Assembly: GCA_017935325.1 (NCBI GenBank)
Contig: JAGBHV010000073.1
Coordinates: 1 to 64,000 of the forward strand
Direction of reading: 5' to 3'
Source of the DNA: Clostridia bacterium
Lineage (GTDB): Bacteria > Bacillota > Clostridia > Oscillospirales > Acutalibacteraceae
Length of the DNA: 64,000 nt
Shown: one piece after another, positions 53,548 to 63,127 of the stretch
How the letters are laid out: the number at the start of each line of letters is the position of its first letter
Numbering within the stretch: the stretch's first letter is position 1
Translations under genes and position numbers: made by a program
The notes under the pieces: model-generated
Told to the model about the DNA's origin: nothing
Seen by the model: the letters and a program-made list of their open reading frames with translations, nothing else
The model's database searches: none

Positions 53548-54684
53548 TTATTCTATGACATTGCCGACAAAAACTTCATCTATTGCTTCAATCAGGTTTT
53601 CGACAATTGAAAAATCTTCCGGTGCAGTTGTCATAACAGAAATAATATATGTTTTTTCTCCGCCATAAATAATACCTGCATCATTTGTAACATGAAGACC
53701 GCCGGCTGACAACCAACCTGCTTTTGAACGGGTAAGATATTTTTCGGAAAGGACTGAATGTATGGGTGATGTTTCCGGGTTTTCAAACATGTTGCCCAGT
53801 TTCTTACCTGTTTCCCCGCTTTCAAAGAAGAAATAACTTCCAAGCCACAACTGAGCCAGCTGACGCGGTGTTATATTATGATAGATTTCGGAAATATCAA
53901 TGTCAAAATCACATCCTGATTGTTCTGCCCACTGCACAAAGCTATTGTTACCATGTTTTTAAAAAAGTGACACATAATCTTCGTTTGATGAATACTTAAG
54001 TGTTGAATTTATTAAACTTTTTTCTCTGTCCAGAACTGAATTATCAGCACTTACAAGAGACGTGACATAAGGTCCTTTGACTGTGCTTGCAGAATAAATC
54101 AATTCATCTGCATTATATGAAAATCCCTGCATTGAACTCAGCTCAAAAACAAAAAAGCCCACTTTATAGTCTTTTTCTTCAAATTTTTTCACTGCTTCGT
54201 TCAGTAATTTTTTACTGTTTTCAGTCAACTGACAATTTCCGTGGAATGACAAAACGTTACTTTCGGTTTCATCTTTGAATTTTTCACTCACTTTTAAAAC
54301 TGCAGTTGCATCTGTTTCTTCACTTGCCTTGCCGTTTTCAACATACCACCATTTGTTTTCACCACGTTTTAACAAAGCGTTATAAGAAAAATCGACCTTT
54401 CCGTCTTTAACATACCACCATGCTTCTTCACCTTTGACAGTTCCGAATACGAAATCGTCTTTCTGAGTCAGCATTCCGTTTTCGTAGAAATTCCAGTCAT
54501 TATTTTCATTGTAAAATCCGTCAGCACGTGTTGTCGGCTCTTCTGTTGTCATTTCCGCAAAAACGGGATCTGCATCTTTTTCGCCATTACGATGTGACAT
54601 TACCATAACAGTTGCCGTAGCACATACCACCAGCACTAAAATAACAGAAAAAATAATATTTATATTTCTATTTTTCAACTTCAT
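53548..54684 (-). pseudogene. serine hydrolase (class A beta-lactamase-like) split by an in-frame TAA
   Basis: An N-terminal membrane anchor (~8-30) leads to two WWYVxxGK-type repeats (AWWYVKDGKVDFSYNALL, KWWYVENGK). Then comes a penicillin-binding/beta-lactamase fold with the SxxK nucleophile in YSASTVKGPY and an SNE motif in YSSNEDYVSLF. A TAA at 53961-53959 follows, and translation continues in the same frame with KHGNNSFVQWAEQSG to the normal end (NVIE, 53548). A single base change (for example GAA to TAA) would explain the break. The C-terminal half, including the RSKAGWLS motif corresponding to KTG, is separated. It may be a recent nonsense mutation, a sequencing error or readthrough. 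Confidence 0.8.
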
Positions 54685-54696
54685 TTCTCCTAATAG

Positions 54697-54724
54697 TTAC
54701 GGTTGCTCTATCGGGCAACCGTAA
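54697..54724 (-). terminator. hairpin after the M20 peptidase gene
   Basis: TTACGGTTGC (54697-54706) pairs with GCAACCGTAA (54715-54724). The T tract is poor, so termination may be partial and the serine hydrolase gene may receive readthrough. Confidence 0.55.
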
Positions 54725-54730
54725 TTAAAC

Positions 54731-56179
54731 TTATTTATGATTTCTGATATAGTACTTATAGAATTTAACGCCTGCTGCAACATTGTCTGTTGAAATATTT
54801 TCGTTTGCTGCGTGCATTGCAGCAAGCTGCTGAGGATTCATTTTAACAGGACAGAATCTTAAGCAGTTGTCTGTAACTCTTTCATAGAATCTGCTGTCTG
54901 TAGCGCCTGCCATATAGTAAGGTGTAACGCATACATCAGGGCGTACTTCGTTGATACACTGTTTAAGATAGCTGAAAGCCTCGCCTTCGGGGTCAGTTAC
55001 CTTTGATGCGCTTCTTCTGTTCATGGGTTCAACCTTAAGGTCATATTTTTCTGCAATTTTTTCAAGAACAGCAATAGAGGCATCTGCATCCTGATGTGTT
55101 GAAGGTCTGATATTACAGATAACATATGCTTCGTCAGGAATAACATTGGGTGCAGTTGAACCGCCACACATTGTGAAAGCACATGTTGTTGAAAGGAATG
55201 CTTCGCCGAATGATGAAAGTGACGGCAGAAGTGCAACAAGGATGGGTTTGAAAAGCCATACGTTGCCAAGCACAAGTCTCATGGGGAATGATGCATATGC
55301 TGCAACTGATGAGAACATCTGCTTAACAGGCACGTCCATATATTTTTTGAAAGGTTTCTTTGTTTCAACTTCGTTTACGAAAGCTGAAAGCCTTGCAATA
55401 GGAGTGTTTTTCGGCGGAGTGGAAGAATGTCCGCCTGCACCCTTTGCAGTAATTTTAATATTGCAGTTACCCTTTTCAACAATACCGATAGCCGCTGTGT
55501 CACAAGCAACACCGGGGAATGCTTTTTCCATAATTGTTCCGCCTTCGTCAAGAACAGAAAGAAGATTTACATTGTTCTTTTCAAGGTGGTCAATAATCAG
55601 GTCTGCACCGCCGCCGAAAATTTCTTCGTTTGCAGAAAATGCAAGATAAACGTCACATTCGGGAACAAAGTTTTCTGAGAGTAATTCTTCAACTGCAGAA
55701 AGTTCAGCAAGAACAGTACATTTGCAGTCCATTGCACCTCTGCCGTGAACTGCACCGTCTGCAATTTCACCTGAAAACGGGTCGTATTTCCAATCAGTTT
55801 CTTCTGCAGGAACAACATCCTGATGTCCCATAAGAAGGAATGCACGTGAAGAATCTTTACCAACCCATTTGTAAAGAAGGTTACCCTGAATTTCAGTTTT
55901 TTCAAGGTGTTTGTGTACAAGGGGAAAATCTTCTTCAATAACCTTATGGAGCTTATAAAACTCTGTAAGGTCGGTATTTCCTCTCATAGAAATTGTGGGA
56001 ATTTTCACCATTCTTGAAAGCTTTTCAGCGTACATTTTTTCTTCTTCTTTTGTAAAATCAAGTGTCGCTTTGCCGGGTGCCGGCTTTGCTTTGATTCTTA
56101 TCGCGTTAATTACCGCAACAAGCAAAAGTACAACTATTATTGCGAGAACCGCAAGGAGAATAAATCCTGCATATTTCAT
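54731..56179 (-). CDS. membrane-anchored M20 family metallopeptidase
   Basis: A zinc-dependent amidohydrolase/carboxypeptidase (PM20D1/CPS1-like) of 482 residues. An N-terminal helix (FILLAVLAIIVVLLLVAV) probably anchors it. The metal-site signatures are LLMGHQDVVPAEE and DGAVHGRGAMDCKCT, followed by FSANEEIFGGGADLI with the catalytic Glu. The usual DDK is DCK here. The substrate is an N-acyl amino acid or small peptide. Its ATG overlaps the stop codon of the GH106-like gene, so the two are co-translated. Confidence 0.88.
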   Translation of the reverse strand: MKYAGFILLAVLAIIVVLLLVAVINAIRIKAKPAPGKATLDFTKEEEKMYAEKLSRMVKIPTISMRGNTDLTEFYKLHKVIEEDFPLVHKHLEKTEIQGNLLYKWVGKDSSRAFLLMGHQDVVPAEETDWKYDPFSGEIADGAVHGRGAMDCKCTVLAELSAVEELLSENFVPECDVYLAFSANEEIFGGGADLIIDHLEKNNVNLLSVLDEGGTIMEKAFPGVACDTAAIGIVEKGNCNIKITAKGAGGHSSTPPKNTPIARLSAFVNEVETKKPFKKYMDVPVKQMFSSVAAYASFPMRLVLGNVWLFKPILVALLPSLSSFGEAFLSTTCAFTMCGGSTAPNVIPDEAYVICNIRPSTHQDADASIAVLEKIAEKYDLKVEPMNRRSASKVTDPEGEAFSYLKQCINEVRPDVCVTPYYMAGATDSRFYERVTDNCLRFCPVKMNPQQLAAMHAANENISTDNVAAGVKFYKYYIRNHK

Positions 56180-59100
56180 TTTTCTGCCTCCAATTTTTCA
56201 AGAACCGGTTCTTTCTGGATACCGATAGGCTTGAAGAAATAATATTTTGTGTATTCTTCGTGTTCAACACGCCATGCATCAGGTCCGTGCCATTTTCGTG
56301 TTAAATCGTTATTGTGGATTGCACCGAAACTGTTGTAGCGGTGACCGAATGCTGTAATTTCAATGAGATGTTCGCCTGCTTCAAGGTGACCCAATTCTGC
56401 TGAATACGGCTCAAAAGCAATTCTTCCGCAGTCTTTCCCGTCAACTGAAACTGCAATAACGGGGTTACGGAACATAGTACAGGAAAGTCTGTAATCGCCT
56501 TCTTCAACGTTTACTTTATATTTATAAGTAAGATTTCCGCCGTAGAAAGGCATACCGTATCTTAAATATTCACCAAAGCAGATTTTTTTGCGTTTTTCTG
56601 TAATTGTAATTCTTTCGCCTTCAGCAATTACGCCGAAGTCACCGAGAAGATAACCCCATTCAACGTTTGTTTTCTTTGCAAAGGGCATTTTTATTTCAAT
56701 TACATTATCGCCTTTATGAAGTTTGCCGATGTTCATTTTAACAAGGCATTCATCAACATAGAAGCCTTCGTATTTCTGCTCAAAAATTTCACCATTTACG
56801 CTGATTTCGCAAAGTTCAGGTCTTTCATAAGCGAAATAAACATCGTCTGCTGTGTCAATTTCGGAATGAATTGTGTAACGAAGTCCGAGAGTGTGGCTTG
56901 CATTTTCTTCATTCTTGATTACCCAGGGCTGTGCAACAGATTCTTTTCTTGAGGGATAACCGAGTATTTCCCTGAATTTATCGTCGATAAGAAGAACCTC
57001 TTCTTCAGCCTGCCATTCACCGCCGTCAAAGCTGTATTCTGCTCTTTCAAGAAGTGCAACATTAGGCTCTGACATTTCGTATTCCATTTCACCGAGAAGG
57101 TGTATTTTTTCTGCCACATCTCTTTCGCTGACAGAAAGGTCAGATGAATGCTCTTCAGCTTCTGTGAGCTTAAGAAGAATACTGTCGTGGCTGTAAATTA
57201 TTTTTTTGATTACAGTAAATCCGTTTCTGCAATCAGAATCAATGTGAGAAATCTCACCTGTCAATGTATCATAAAGCTCTGCATTGAAAGTGCCTTTTAC
57301 CTTGATTGTAAGCTCTGTTTCATCAATAAGGTCAGACATACGTTTTTGTGCGTTTGCAATAAAGAGCCATTTACAATCGTTATCGTTTCTCATCTGATAG
57401 AAAAGGTTTTTAGCATTTCTGCCTTCGTCATCAAGAAGGTATACTGTTTTAAACTCTTCAAGGCTCTTTACAAGGCTTGCCTGAGTGAAAGAAACATTGT
57501 CGCATTCCTTTGCAAAATCAAGCGCTTCATCACTCTTCACAGCATCAACATGCTTCGGCACAGAGCCGAGGAAAATAACTTTACCGCCCGCTTTTCTGAA
57601 AGCCTTAAGTCTTTCAAGAGTTGTACCTCTGATTGTTTCAAGAGCAGGAACAATCACAACATCGTAAGCCATTTCGCCTACTGTGAATTTGTCACCTGAT
57701 TGATTTTTGTTAAGTGACGGAAGAAGTGATTCTGCAATGAAATCAAAATCAAGCTGATTTGAGAGCAACCATAAAACTACATTCTGGAAGTTCTGTTCAA
57801 GCTCTTCTCTGAAAAGGCCTGTCTGCTCTTGCGGACCGAAACGTACCCAGAAGCTTTCAACAGGATGAATAAGACCGATTTTAACTTCTGCCTTACCGCG
57901 AGTCATTGCAGTATTTACACGTGCAAAATGGTCTTCGATAAGCTTATATTCTTTGTACCACGGTGACTGATAGAAAATCGATGCAGGATAGTCACGTTTA
58001 GCCTCGCCTTCCATGCTGTACCACGAAAGATGGTGAACGCGGTTTGTAATACCGAGAACTGCCTGCCAGTCGCCCTGCTGTTTGTGACCTCTGAAATCAA
58101 ATTCCCAACCTGTTACACCGTAAAGTTCACTGAGAACACCTTCTCTGCCGTACTGATGAGATGCACTCTGCGCCTGCTTTGCAGTTGTGTATTCTCTCTG
58201 GTCGCAGAGCATATCAATGCCGGGAAGACCGAATGAACGGTATGAACGCATTGATTCACCCGTTGCTGAAGTCTGCGAATTAAGATTCTGTTCTTCCATC
58301 ATATGACCTGTAAGAGGAAGGTTATGTTCATCGCACCATTTACCGATTGTATCGGCAAATGCAGATGCAAGAAGCTCTGCAGAAAGGTCGTGATATCTGT
58401 ATCTTGCAACAGAAACTTCTGACTGAGGCAGATCCCAGAAAATTTCAGGCAAAGTATCAAAGAAATCTTCACCGTATTTTTCATTGTAAATCTCAGGAAG
58501 TCTGCCTGTATAGGGAATAATCTCACTAGTTCTGTCTTCTGCAAAATCAAGTGAAGTTTTTCTTGTGTGCTGCGGCTCATCAGTAAAAATAGCAGGTACT
58601 GTATCCCCGATATATTCTTCAAGCGCATCGTAATATCTCTGATGAGTTACTTCAACAAACTTTTTGATTGCATCGGGATTGAGAGTATCAACATAAGTCT
58701 GATTATTAAACCATGCAGACGGCTTTGACACTTCAAGATATGCATACCATACATTGTTGCCGTCTTCGTTTTCAGCAAGTCTTTTATAACTTTTAAGATA
58801 TCCGTTTTCCAAAGTGATATCGTACTTTGCAAGAAGCTCACCATCTTTTGAAAGAGAACCCATACTCTGTGAATCGTTGAGTTTTCTTTCAACTGCGTCT
58901 TCTTTCCTTATGGGTGAAAAAGCGATGTATCTTGCTCTGAATTCTTCATTGCAGGTTACAAGTCCGCCTGCAAAGCCTGAAGGCCAACGGTCTTCGTCAT
59001 AAAGATATGCTTTCATACCTTTTTCTTTTGCACGCTCAACACAAGCTTTGAAATGCTCAAGATATTCATCGCTCATATAGTCGATATCAAGACCTGTACG

Positions 59101-59277
59101 GCAATGCATATGTGCACCGCCAATACCCATTTCTTCAAAATAATCAAGCTGTTTTTTCATTTTTTCCTTATCCAGGTTGTTGTTAAGCGCCCAGAAAGGT
59201 TCACCGCGATATTCATTGGTGGGATTTTTGAAAAGCTCATTACTTAAAGTTTTTTCTTTTGACTTTGGAAAAATCAT
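56176..59277 (-). CDS. GH106-like glycoside hydrolase (alpha-L-rhamnosidase-like)
   Basis: A large intracellular glycosidase of 1033 residues without a signal peptide. The N-terminal barrel has EPFWALNNNLDKEKMKKQLD, MGIGGAHMHCRTGLD, YLYDEDRWPSGFAGG and FTDEPQH, segments typical of the GH106/rhamnosidase-type family. Later regions (~700-1030) hold a galactose-binding-like beta-sandwich. Activity on rhamnosides or a related sugar is inferred from the family. AAGGAGGG precedes the ATG. It leads an operon with the M20 peptidase. Confidence 0.82.
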   Translation of the reverse strand: MIFPKSKEKTLSNELFKNPTNEYRGEPFWALNNNLDKEKMKKQLDYFEEMGIGGAHMHCRTGLDIDYMSDEYLEHFKACVERAKEKGMKAYLYDEDRWPSGFAGGLVTCNEEFRARYIAFSPIRKEDAVERKLNDSQSMGSLSKDGELLAKYDITLENGYLKSYKRLAENEDGNNVWYAYLEVSKPSAWFNNQTYVDTLNPDAIKKFVEVTHQRYYDALEEYIGDTVPAIFTDEPQHTRKTSLDFAEDRTSEIIPYTGRLPEIYNEKYGEDFFDTLPEIFWDLPQSEVSVARYRYHDLSAELLASAFADTIGKWCDEHNLPLTGHMMEEQNLNSQTSATGESMRSYRSFGLPGIDMLCDQREYTTAKQAQSASHQYGREGVLSELYGVTGWEFDFRGHKQQGDWQAVLGITNRVHHLSWYSMEGEAKRDYPASIFYQSPWYKEYKLIEDHFARVNTAMTRGKAEVKIGLIHPVESFWVRFGPQEQTGLFREELEQNFQNVVLWLLSNQLDFDFIAESLLPSLNKNQSGDKFTVGEMAYDVVIVPALETIRGTTLERLKAFRKAGGKVIFLGSVPKHVDAVKSDEALDFAKECDNVSFTQASLVKSLEEFKTVYLLDDEGRNAKNLFYQMRNDNDCKWLFIANAQKRMSDLIDETELTIKVKGTFNAELYDTLTGEISHIDSDCRNGFTVIKKIIYSHDSILLKLTEAEEHSSDLSVSERDVAEKIHLLGEMEYEMSEPNVALLERAEYSFDGGEWQAEEEVLLIDDKFREILGYPSRKESVAQPWVIKNEENASHTLGLRYTIHSEIDTADDVYFAYERPELCEISVNGEIFEQKYEGFYVDECLVKMNIGKLHKGDNVIEIKMPFAKKTNVEWGYLLGDFGVIAEGERITITEKRKKICFGEYLRYGMPFYGGNLTYKYKVNVEEGDYRLSCTMFRNPVIAVSVDGKDCGRIAFEPYSAELGHLEAGEHLIEITAFGHRYNSFGAIHNNDLTRKWHGPDAWRVEHEEYTKYYFFKPIGIQKEPVLEKLEAEK

Positions 59278-59303
59278 ATCTGTCCCTCCTTAATTTGCAA
59301 AAT

Positions 59304-59343
59304 AAGCCGTACAGCAAAAGCATCAAGCCTTGCTGTATGGCTT
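59304..59343 (-). terminator. terminator of the coaX-ECF operon
   Basis: AAGCCGTACAGCAA (59304-59317) pairs over 14 bases, with one G-U pair, with TTGCTGTATGGCTT (59330-59343). It could act in both directions. Confidence 0.78.
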
Positions 59344-59350
59344 TTATTGT

Positions 59351-59977
59351 TTATATTTTCATTTTTTTGTTTGCCACTACAAGTGCTTTGCTTACAGCTG
59401 AAGCTACAACAAGACATGAAGCAATTTCAACAAGTCCGTTTACACCCACTAAAGCCACGATAAATGCAAGGAAATTACCTGCACCGCTCTGTGCCATCAT
59501 GTTCTGAATGAAATCAGTTTTGCCGAAAAGTAAAATAAGTGAAGCCATAAAGAAAACTGTGTTGAAAACAGGTCCGCTTGCCGCAGCAACGGGAAAAGCA
59601 ATACCTGCTGTTTTTTTACCGTCGAGAGCTTTTGATATTCCCTTAAAAATAAGACCGCATAATAATCCTGCGAGAACACGTGTGGGAATACACATCACGA
59701 AAGTAAAAAACGGACTGATACCCATAAGAGTTGTGCCGAATGCATCCATGCCGAAGCATTGTGCAAAACTGGTTACGCCGAATACAAGCCCCATAAAAGC
59801 TCCCGCACCCGGACCGAGGACAATAGCCCCCGTAACAACGGGAATAATAACAAGAGCGATAGAGAGAGGTCCTATTTTCAGATACCCCAGCGGTGTGAAG
59901 GACATTACAACAACTATGGCAGTTAATACTGCAAGCTGTGTGAACTTCACGAGTTTTGACATTTGTGTTTTTTGCAT
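59351..59977 (-). CDS. ECF transporter S component, probably for pantothenate
   Basis: A membrane substrate-binding subunit of 208 residues with about six helices (LAVLTAIVVVMSFTPLGYL, GPLSIALVIIPVVTGAIVLG). The ATG at 59977 has AAGGAGGA before it; an upstream in-frame Met in the coaX gap lacks a site. The family is common beside coaX in clostridia, so pantothenate is the likely ligand (context inference). The energising module (EcfAAT) must be encoded elsewhere. Confidence 0.82.
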   Translation of the reverse strand: MQKTQMSKLVKFTQLAVLTAIVVVMSFTPLGYLKIGPLSIALVIIPVVTGAIVLGPGAGAFMGLVFGVTSFAQCFGMDAFGTTLMGISPFFTFVMCIPTRVLAGLLCGLIFKGISKALDGKKTAGIAFPVAAASGPVFNTVFFMASLILLFGKTDFIQNMMAQSGAGNFLAFIVALVGVNGLVEIASCLVVASAVSKALVVANKKMKI

Positions 59978-60045
59978 TTTATATTCCTCCTTGCTGTCGC
60001 TCCGCACAAATCGCGGATACGGCGCAAAATTCAGCAAAAAATTAA

Positions 60046-60822
60046 TTATTTACTTTTTACATTCTTGTCGTAAATGATTTTCAGTCCATCAAGCAGAAGG
60101 TACTTATCATATTCAATTTCAGTTTTACAATTACTTATTACACTTCTTGCGAAACCGCCCGTCGCCACGATTGACGCAGGCTTTCTGCCGATTTCATCCG
60201 AGAAACGCTCAATCATACCGTCTATCATTGCGGCTGTGCCCACAAGTGTGCCTGAAAGAATACAGTCAATCGTGTTCTTTCCTAATGCACTCTTTGCTCT
60301 TTTGATGCCGATATTCGGCAGAAGTGATGCAGAAGACGAAAGTGCATTCATTGAAACATTGATGCCTGCGGCAATTGTACAGCCGAGGAAGCTTCCGTTT
60401 TCATCAATTACATAAATCTTGCTCGCCGTTCCCAGGTCAATTACAAAACAAGGCAACGGATATTTTTTCATTGCTGCAACTCCGCCCGTTACAAAATCAG
60501 CTCCGAGTGTTGACGGGTCATCAATGAGAATATTAAGACCTGTTTTTATTCCCGGACCTACAACAAGCGGAGTGATGCCTGTAAGCCTTCTTACAGCCTC
60601 ACCTACGGGATAAGTAACTTCAGGAACAACGCTGCTTAAAATACTGCCTGAAAACTCATCTTTTTCAACAGAATACAGCTTGAAAATGTTCATAATTTCG
60701 CAGGCGTACTGGTCTGCCATTCGCTTTTTATCTGTTGCAAGACGCGACACAAAAACAAGTTCGTCCCCTTTAAAAGCACCGATAGTTATGTTTGTGTTTC
60801 CTATATCTATTGTAAGAATCAT
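60046..60822 (-). CDS. coaX: type III pantothenate kinase
   Basis: Catalyses the first step of coenzyme A synthesis. The 258-residue ASKHA-fold protein starts MILTIDIGNTNITIGAFK and has LGADFVTGGVAAMKKY, FVIDLGTASKIYVID and the C-terminal VATGGFARSVIS. The length is normal. GGAGAT precedes the ATG. It is followed after about 70 bases by the ECF S-component gene. Confidence 0.93.
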   Translation of the reverse strand: MILTIDIGNTNITIGAFKGDELVFVSRLATDKKRMADQYACEIMNIFKLYSVEKDEFSGSILSSVVPEVTYPVGEAVRRLTGITPLVVGPGIKTGLNILIDDPSTLGADFVTGGVAAMKKYPLPCFVIDLGTASKIYVIDENGSFLGCTIAAGINVSMNALSSSASLLPNIGIKRAKSALGKNTIDCILSGTLVGTAAMIDGMIERFSDEIGRKPASIVATGGFARSVISNCKTEIEYDKYLLLDGLKIIYDKNVKSK

Positions 60823-60924
60823 ATTAATATCTCCGAAATGCGACTTTTTTTCATATTATACTCTATTATTTTTGAAAAATCAATGCTATAATACATGCAA
60901 CAGAAAAATTTTTGAGGTATTTTT

Positions 60925-61797
60925 ATGCAGTGTAATATTTGTCCGAGAAAATGTAATATTGACCGAAGCAAGCATGCAGGTTACTGCGGTATGACCGATA
61001 CAGTAAAAATCGCAAGAGCAGAACTTCACTTCTGGGAAGAGCCCTGTATCAGCGGTGACAGAGGTTCAGGAACTGTTTTCTTTTCGGGGTGTCCTCTGAA
61101 ATGTGTTTATTGCCAGAATAATGACATCAGCTCAGGCGGATTCGGTAAAGAAATTTCTGTAGAGCGTTTAGCGGAAATTTTCAAAGAACTTGAAGAAAAA
61201 GGTGCTCACAATATCAACCTTGTAACACCTACTCACTATTCCAAAGAGATACTTGAGGCTTTCAGTGTTTACAAGCCGAAAATCCCCGTGGTTTATAATT
61301 GTTCAGGGTATGAAAGCATTGAAACTCTGAAAAAGTTCAAAGATATTGTTGATATTTATCTTACCGATATCAAGTATTTCGACAACGATGTCAGCCTTAA
61401 ATATTCGAAAGCCGAAGATTATTTTGCGGTGGCATCAGAAGCCGTCAGAGAAATGATTTCACAGAAACCTGAAAACATATTTGATAAAAACGGAATTATG
61501 CAGAAAGGCGTGATTATACGCCATCTTGTCCTGCCGCTGAATCTTACGCAGACAAGAAAAATTTTCGAATGGGTAAAAAATGAATTTTCCGAAGACGTGA
61601 TAATCAGTCTGATGAGTCAGTATATTCCCATGCACAAAGCCTCTGAATTCAAAGAAATCAACAGAAAAATCACAGCAAGAGAATACGACAAAGCGTTGTC
61701 AATAATTGAAGAACTCGGCTTTGAAAACGTTTTTATTCAGGAGCTTTCTTCTTCAAAAGAAGCTTTTATCCCGCCCTTCAATCTTGAAGGAGTATAA
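60925..61797 (+). CDS. radical SAM protein, PflA/PflX-like
   Basis: A 290-residue radical SAM enzyme. The 4Fe-4S/SAM motif is SGCPLKCVYCQNNDIS (Cx3Cx2C, ~52-59). A second Cys cluster at the N-terminus, CNICPRKCNIDRSKHAGYCG, can hold another metal site. This arrangement matches the PflX-type pyruvate formate-lyase-activating-like family, whose substrate is mostly unknown. The ATG at 60925 follows TTGAGG. An extended -10 TGCTATAAT at 60884-60892 is the likely promoter. Confidence 0.85.
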   Translation: MQCNICPRKCNIDRSKHAGYCGMTDTVKIARAELHFWEEPCISGDRGSGTVFFSGCPLKCVYCQNNDISSGGFGKEISVERLAEIFKELEEKGAHNINLVTPTHYSKEILEAFSVYKPKIPVVYNCSGYESIETLKKFKDIVDIYLTDIKYFDNDVSLKYSKAEDYFAVASEAVREMISQKPENIFDKNGIMQKGVIIRHLVLPLNLTQTRKIFEWVKNEFSEDVIISLMSQYIPMHKASEFKEINRKITAREYDKALSIIEELGFENVFIQELSSSKEAFIPPFNLEGV

Positions 61798-61829
61798 CAA
61801 AAATATGTAAATTTATATGTATTTTAATA

Positions 61830-61858
61830 TTGATATTGTACATTTTTTATGTTACAAT
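61830..61858 (+). promoter_or_regulatory. promoter of the metallophosphoesterase gene, with overlapping palindrome
   Basis: TTGATA (61830-61835) and TACAAT (61853-61858) are separated by 17 bases. The palindrome ACAATATATTGT (61854-61865) overlaps the -10 element and has the same core as NrdR box A. Confidence 0.72.
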
Positions 61859-61892
61859 ATATTGTATTTTATACCAATTGGAGGTTTTACAC

Positions 61893-63092
61893 ATGAAAAA
61901 GAAAATTTTATCAATCGTTCTTGCAACAGTAATGCTTATCTGCGCTGTTGTTCCCGTTGCTTTTGCAACAGATGACGCTGAAGCAGTTCTTCAGTTCGGC
62001 AAAGACGGTAAATTTGAAATTCTCGTTCTTGCTGACGTACAGGACGACAATCCTGTAAACGAAGACACACTTCAGTACATAAGAGAAGCTATTGACACAG
62101 TTAAACCTGATCTTGTTGTTTTCAATGGTGACAACATCACAATTGACGATAAAGCTGCTTACGACCAGCTTTTAAGCGTTCTTGTTGAAAGAAATCAGAA
62201 ATTTACATTTGTTTTCGGCAACCACGACGTTGAAGACAGATCATTTACAAAAGAAGATATCCTTGAAATCTACCAGTCATATGAAGGCTGTCTGGCATAT
62301 GATGCAGACCCTGCTCTTCACGGATGTGCAACTCACAATCTTCCCATCCTTTCATCTGATGGTTCAAAAGTTGCTTTCAACCTCTGGATGTTTGACAGCG
62401 GTGACTACCTTAAAAATGAAGATGGCTCATGGTATTACGATGAATATGACAGCAGAGTTTATGACTGCGTAAGAGAAGACCAGATTGAATGGTACAAAAA
62501 TGTAAGTAAACAGCTCGAAGAAGAAAACGGCGGCAAAGTTCCTTCAATTGCATTTGAACATATCATCACAGAAGAAGGCGTTGCTGCAGTTCTTCCCAAA
62601 ATTCCCTCATTCCTCGGTCTCATCGGCAGAAGTTTCTCTAACGGCAATGCTTACTCATTTGTTCCTGTATTCACAAGAATTATGAGCGGCGTTATTCTTG
62701 AGCCCCCCTGCCCCTCAACAGAAAACGACGGTCAGTGGGATGCATTCGTTGAACGCGGTGATGTTCTCGGTTGCGTATTCGGTCACGACCACGTAAATTC
62801 ATTTGTTGCTGAATACAACGGCGTTGATGCTATTATGACTCCCGGTATTACAAGTGAATCATATAAAAATGATACATTCAGAGGTGGCAGAATCATAACT
62901 ATCGACGAAAACAACCCCTGGGAATATGAAACAGAAATGCTTTATTTCCACGCTCTTGCTCTTAAAGAAGGTTCACTTATTCCTGAAGTATCAGGCATAA
63001 GCATTGATGAATTCAGAACACACGAATTCCTTGCAGGCATGACAGAGGTTGCTCTCTGCTTCGCAAAAGTTCTCACATTCTTCATAAGATAA
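61893..63092 (+). CDS. secreted metallophosphoesterase
   Basis: An exported calcineurin-like phosphoesterase of 399 residues. The ATG at 61893 follows GGAGG by eight bases and starts a signal peptide (KKKILSIVLATVMLICAVVP); an earlier in-frame Met overlaps the promoter. Metal-site motifs are ILVLADVQDDN (Asp), VVFNGDNIT, FGNHDVED, IAFEHI and FGHDHVNSF, the full calcineurin-like set. The likely role is extracellular phosphate or nucleotide release (inference). The GPH transporter gene follows at 36 bases and is probably co-transcribed. Confidence 0.9.
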   Translation: MKKKILSIVLATVMLICAVVPVAFATDDAEAVLQFGKDGKFEILVLADVQDDNPVNEDTLQYIREAIDTVKPDLVVFNGDNITIDDKAAYDQLLSVLVERNQKFTFVFGNHDVEDRSFTKEDILEIYQSYEGCLAYDADPALHGCATHNLPILSSDGSKVAFNLWMFDSGDYLKNEDGSWYYDEYDSRVYDCVREDQIEWYKNVSKQLEEENGGKVPSIAFEHIITEEGVAAVLPKIPSFLGLIGRSFSNGNAYSFVPVFTRIMSGVILEPPCPSTENDGQWDAFVERGDVLGCVFGHDHVNSFVAEYNGVDAIMTPGITSESYKNDTFRGGRIITIDENNPWEYETEMLYFHALALKEGSLIPEVSGISIDEFRTHEFLAGMTEVALCFAKVLTFFIR

Positions 63093-63127
63093 CAAAACTA
63101 AACAGCTTTCCTTAAGGAGGGTAAAAA

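Noticed and set aside
53950..53970. Programmed -1 frameshift at TTTTTTAAAAA
   Set aside because: The sequence looks slippery, but the two halves are in the same frame, so a frameshift would not join them. A nonsense change is simpler.
59508..60077. Plus-strand ORF of 189 codons opposite the ECF S-component gene
   Set aside because: It is antisense to a clear membrane protein, with no ribosome site and no recognisable domain.
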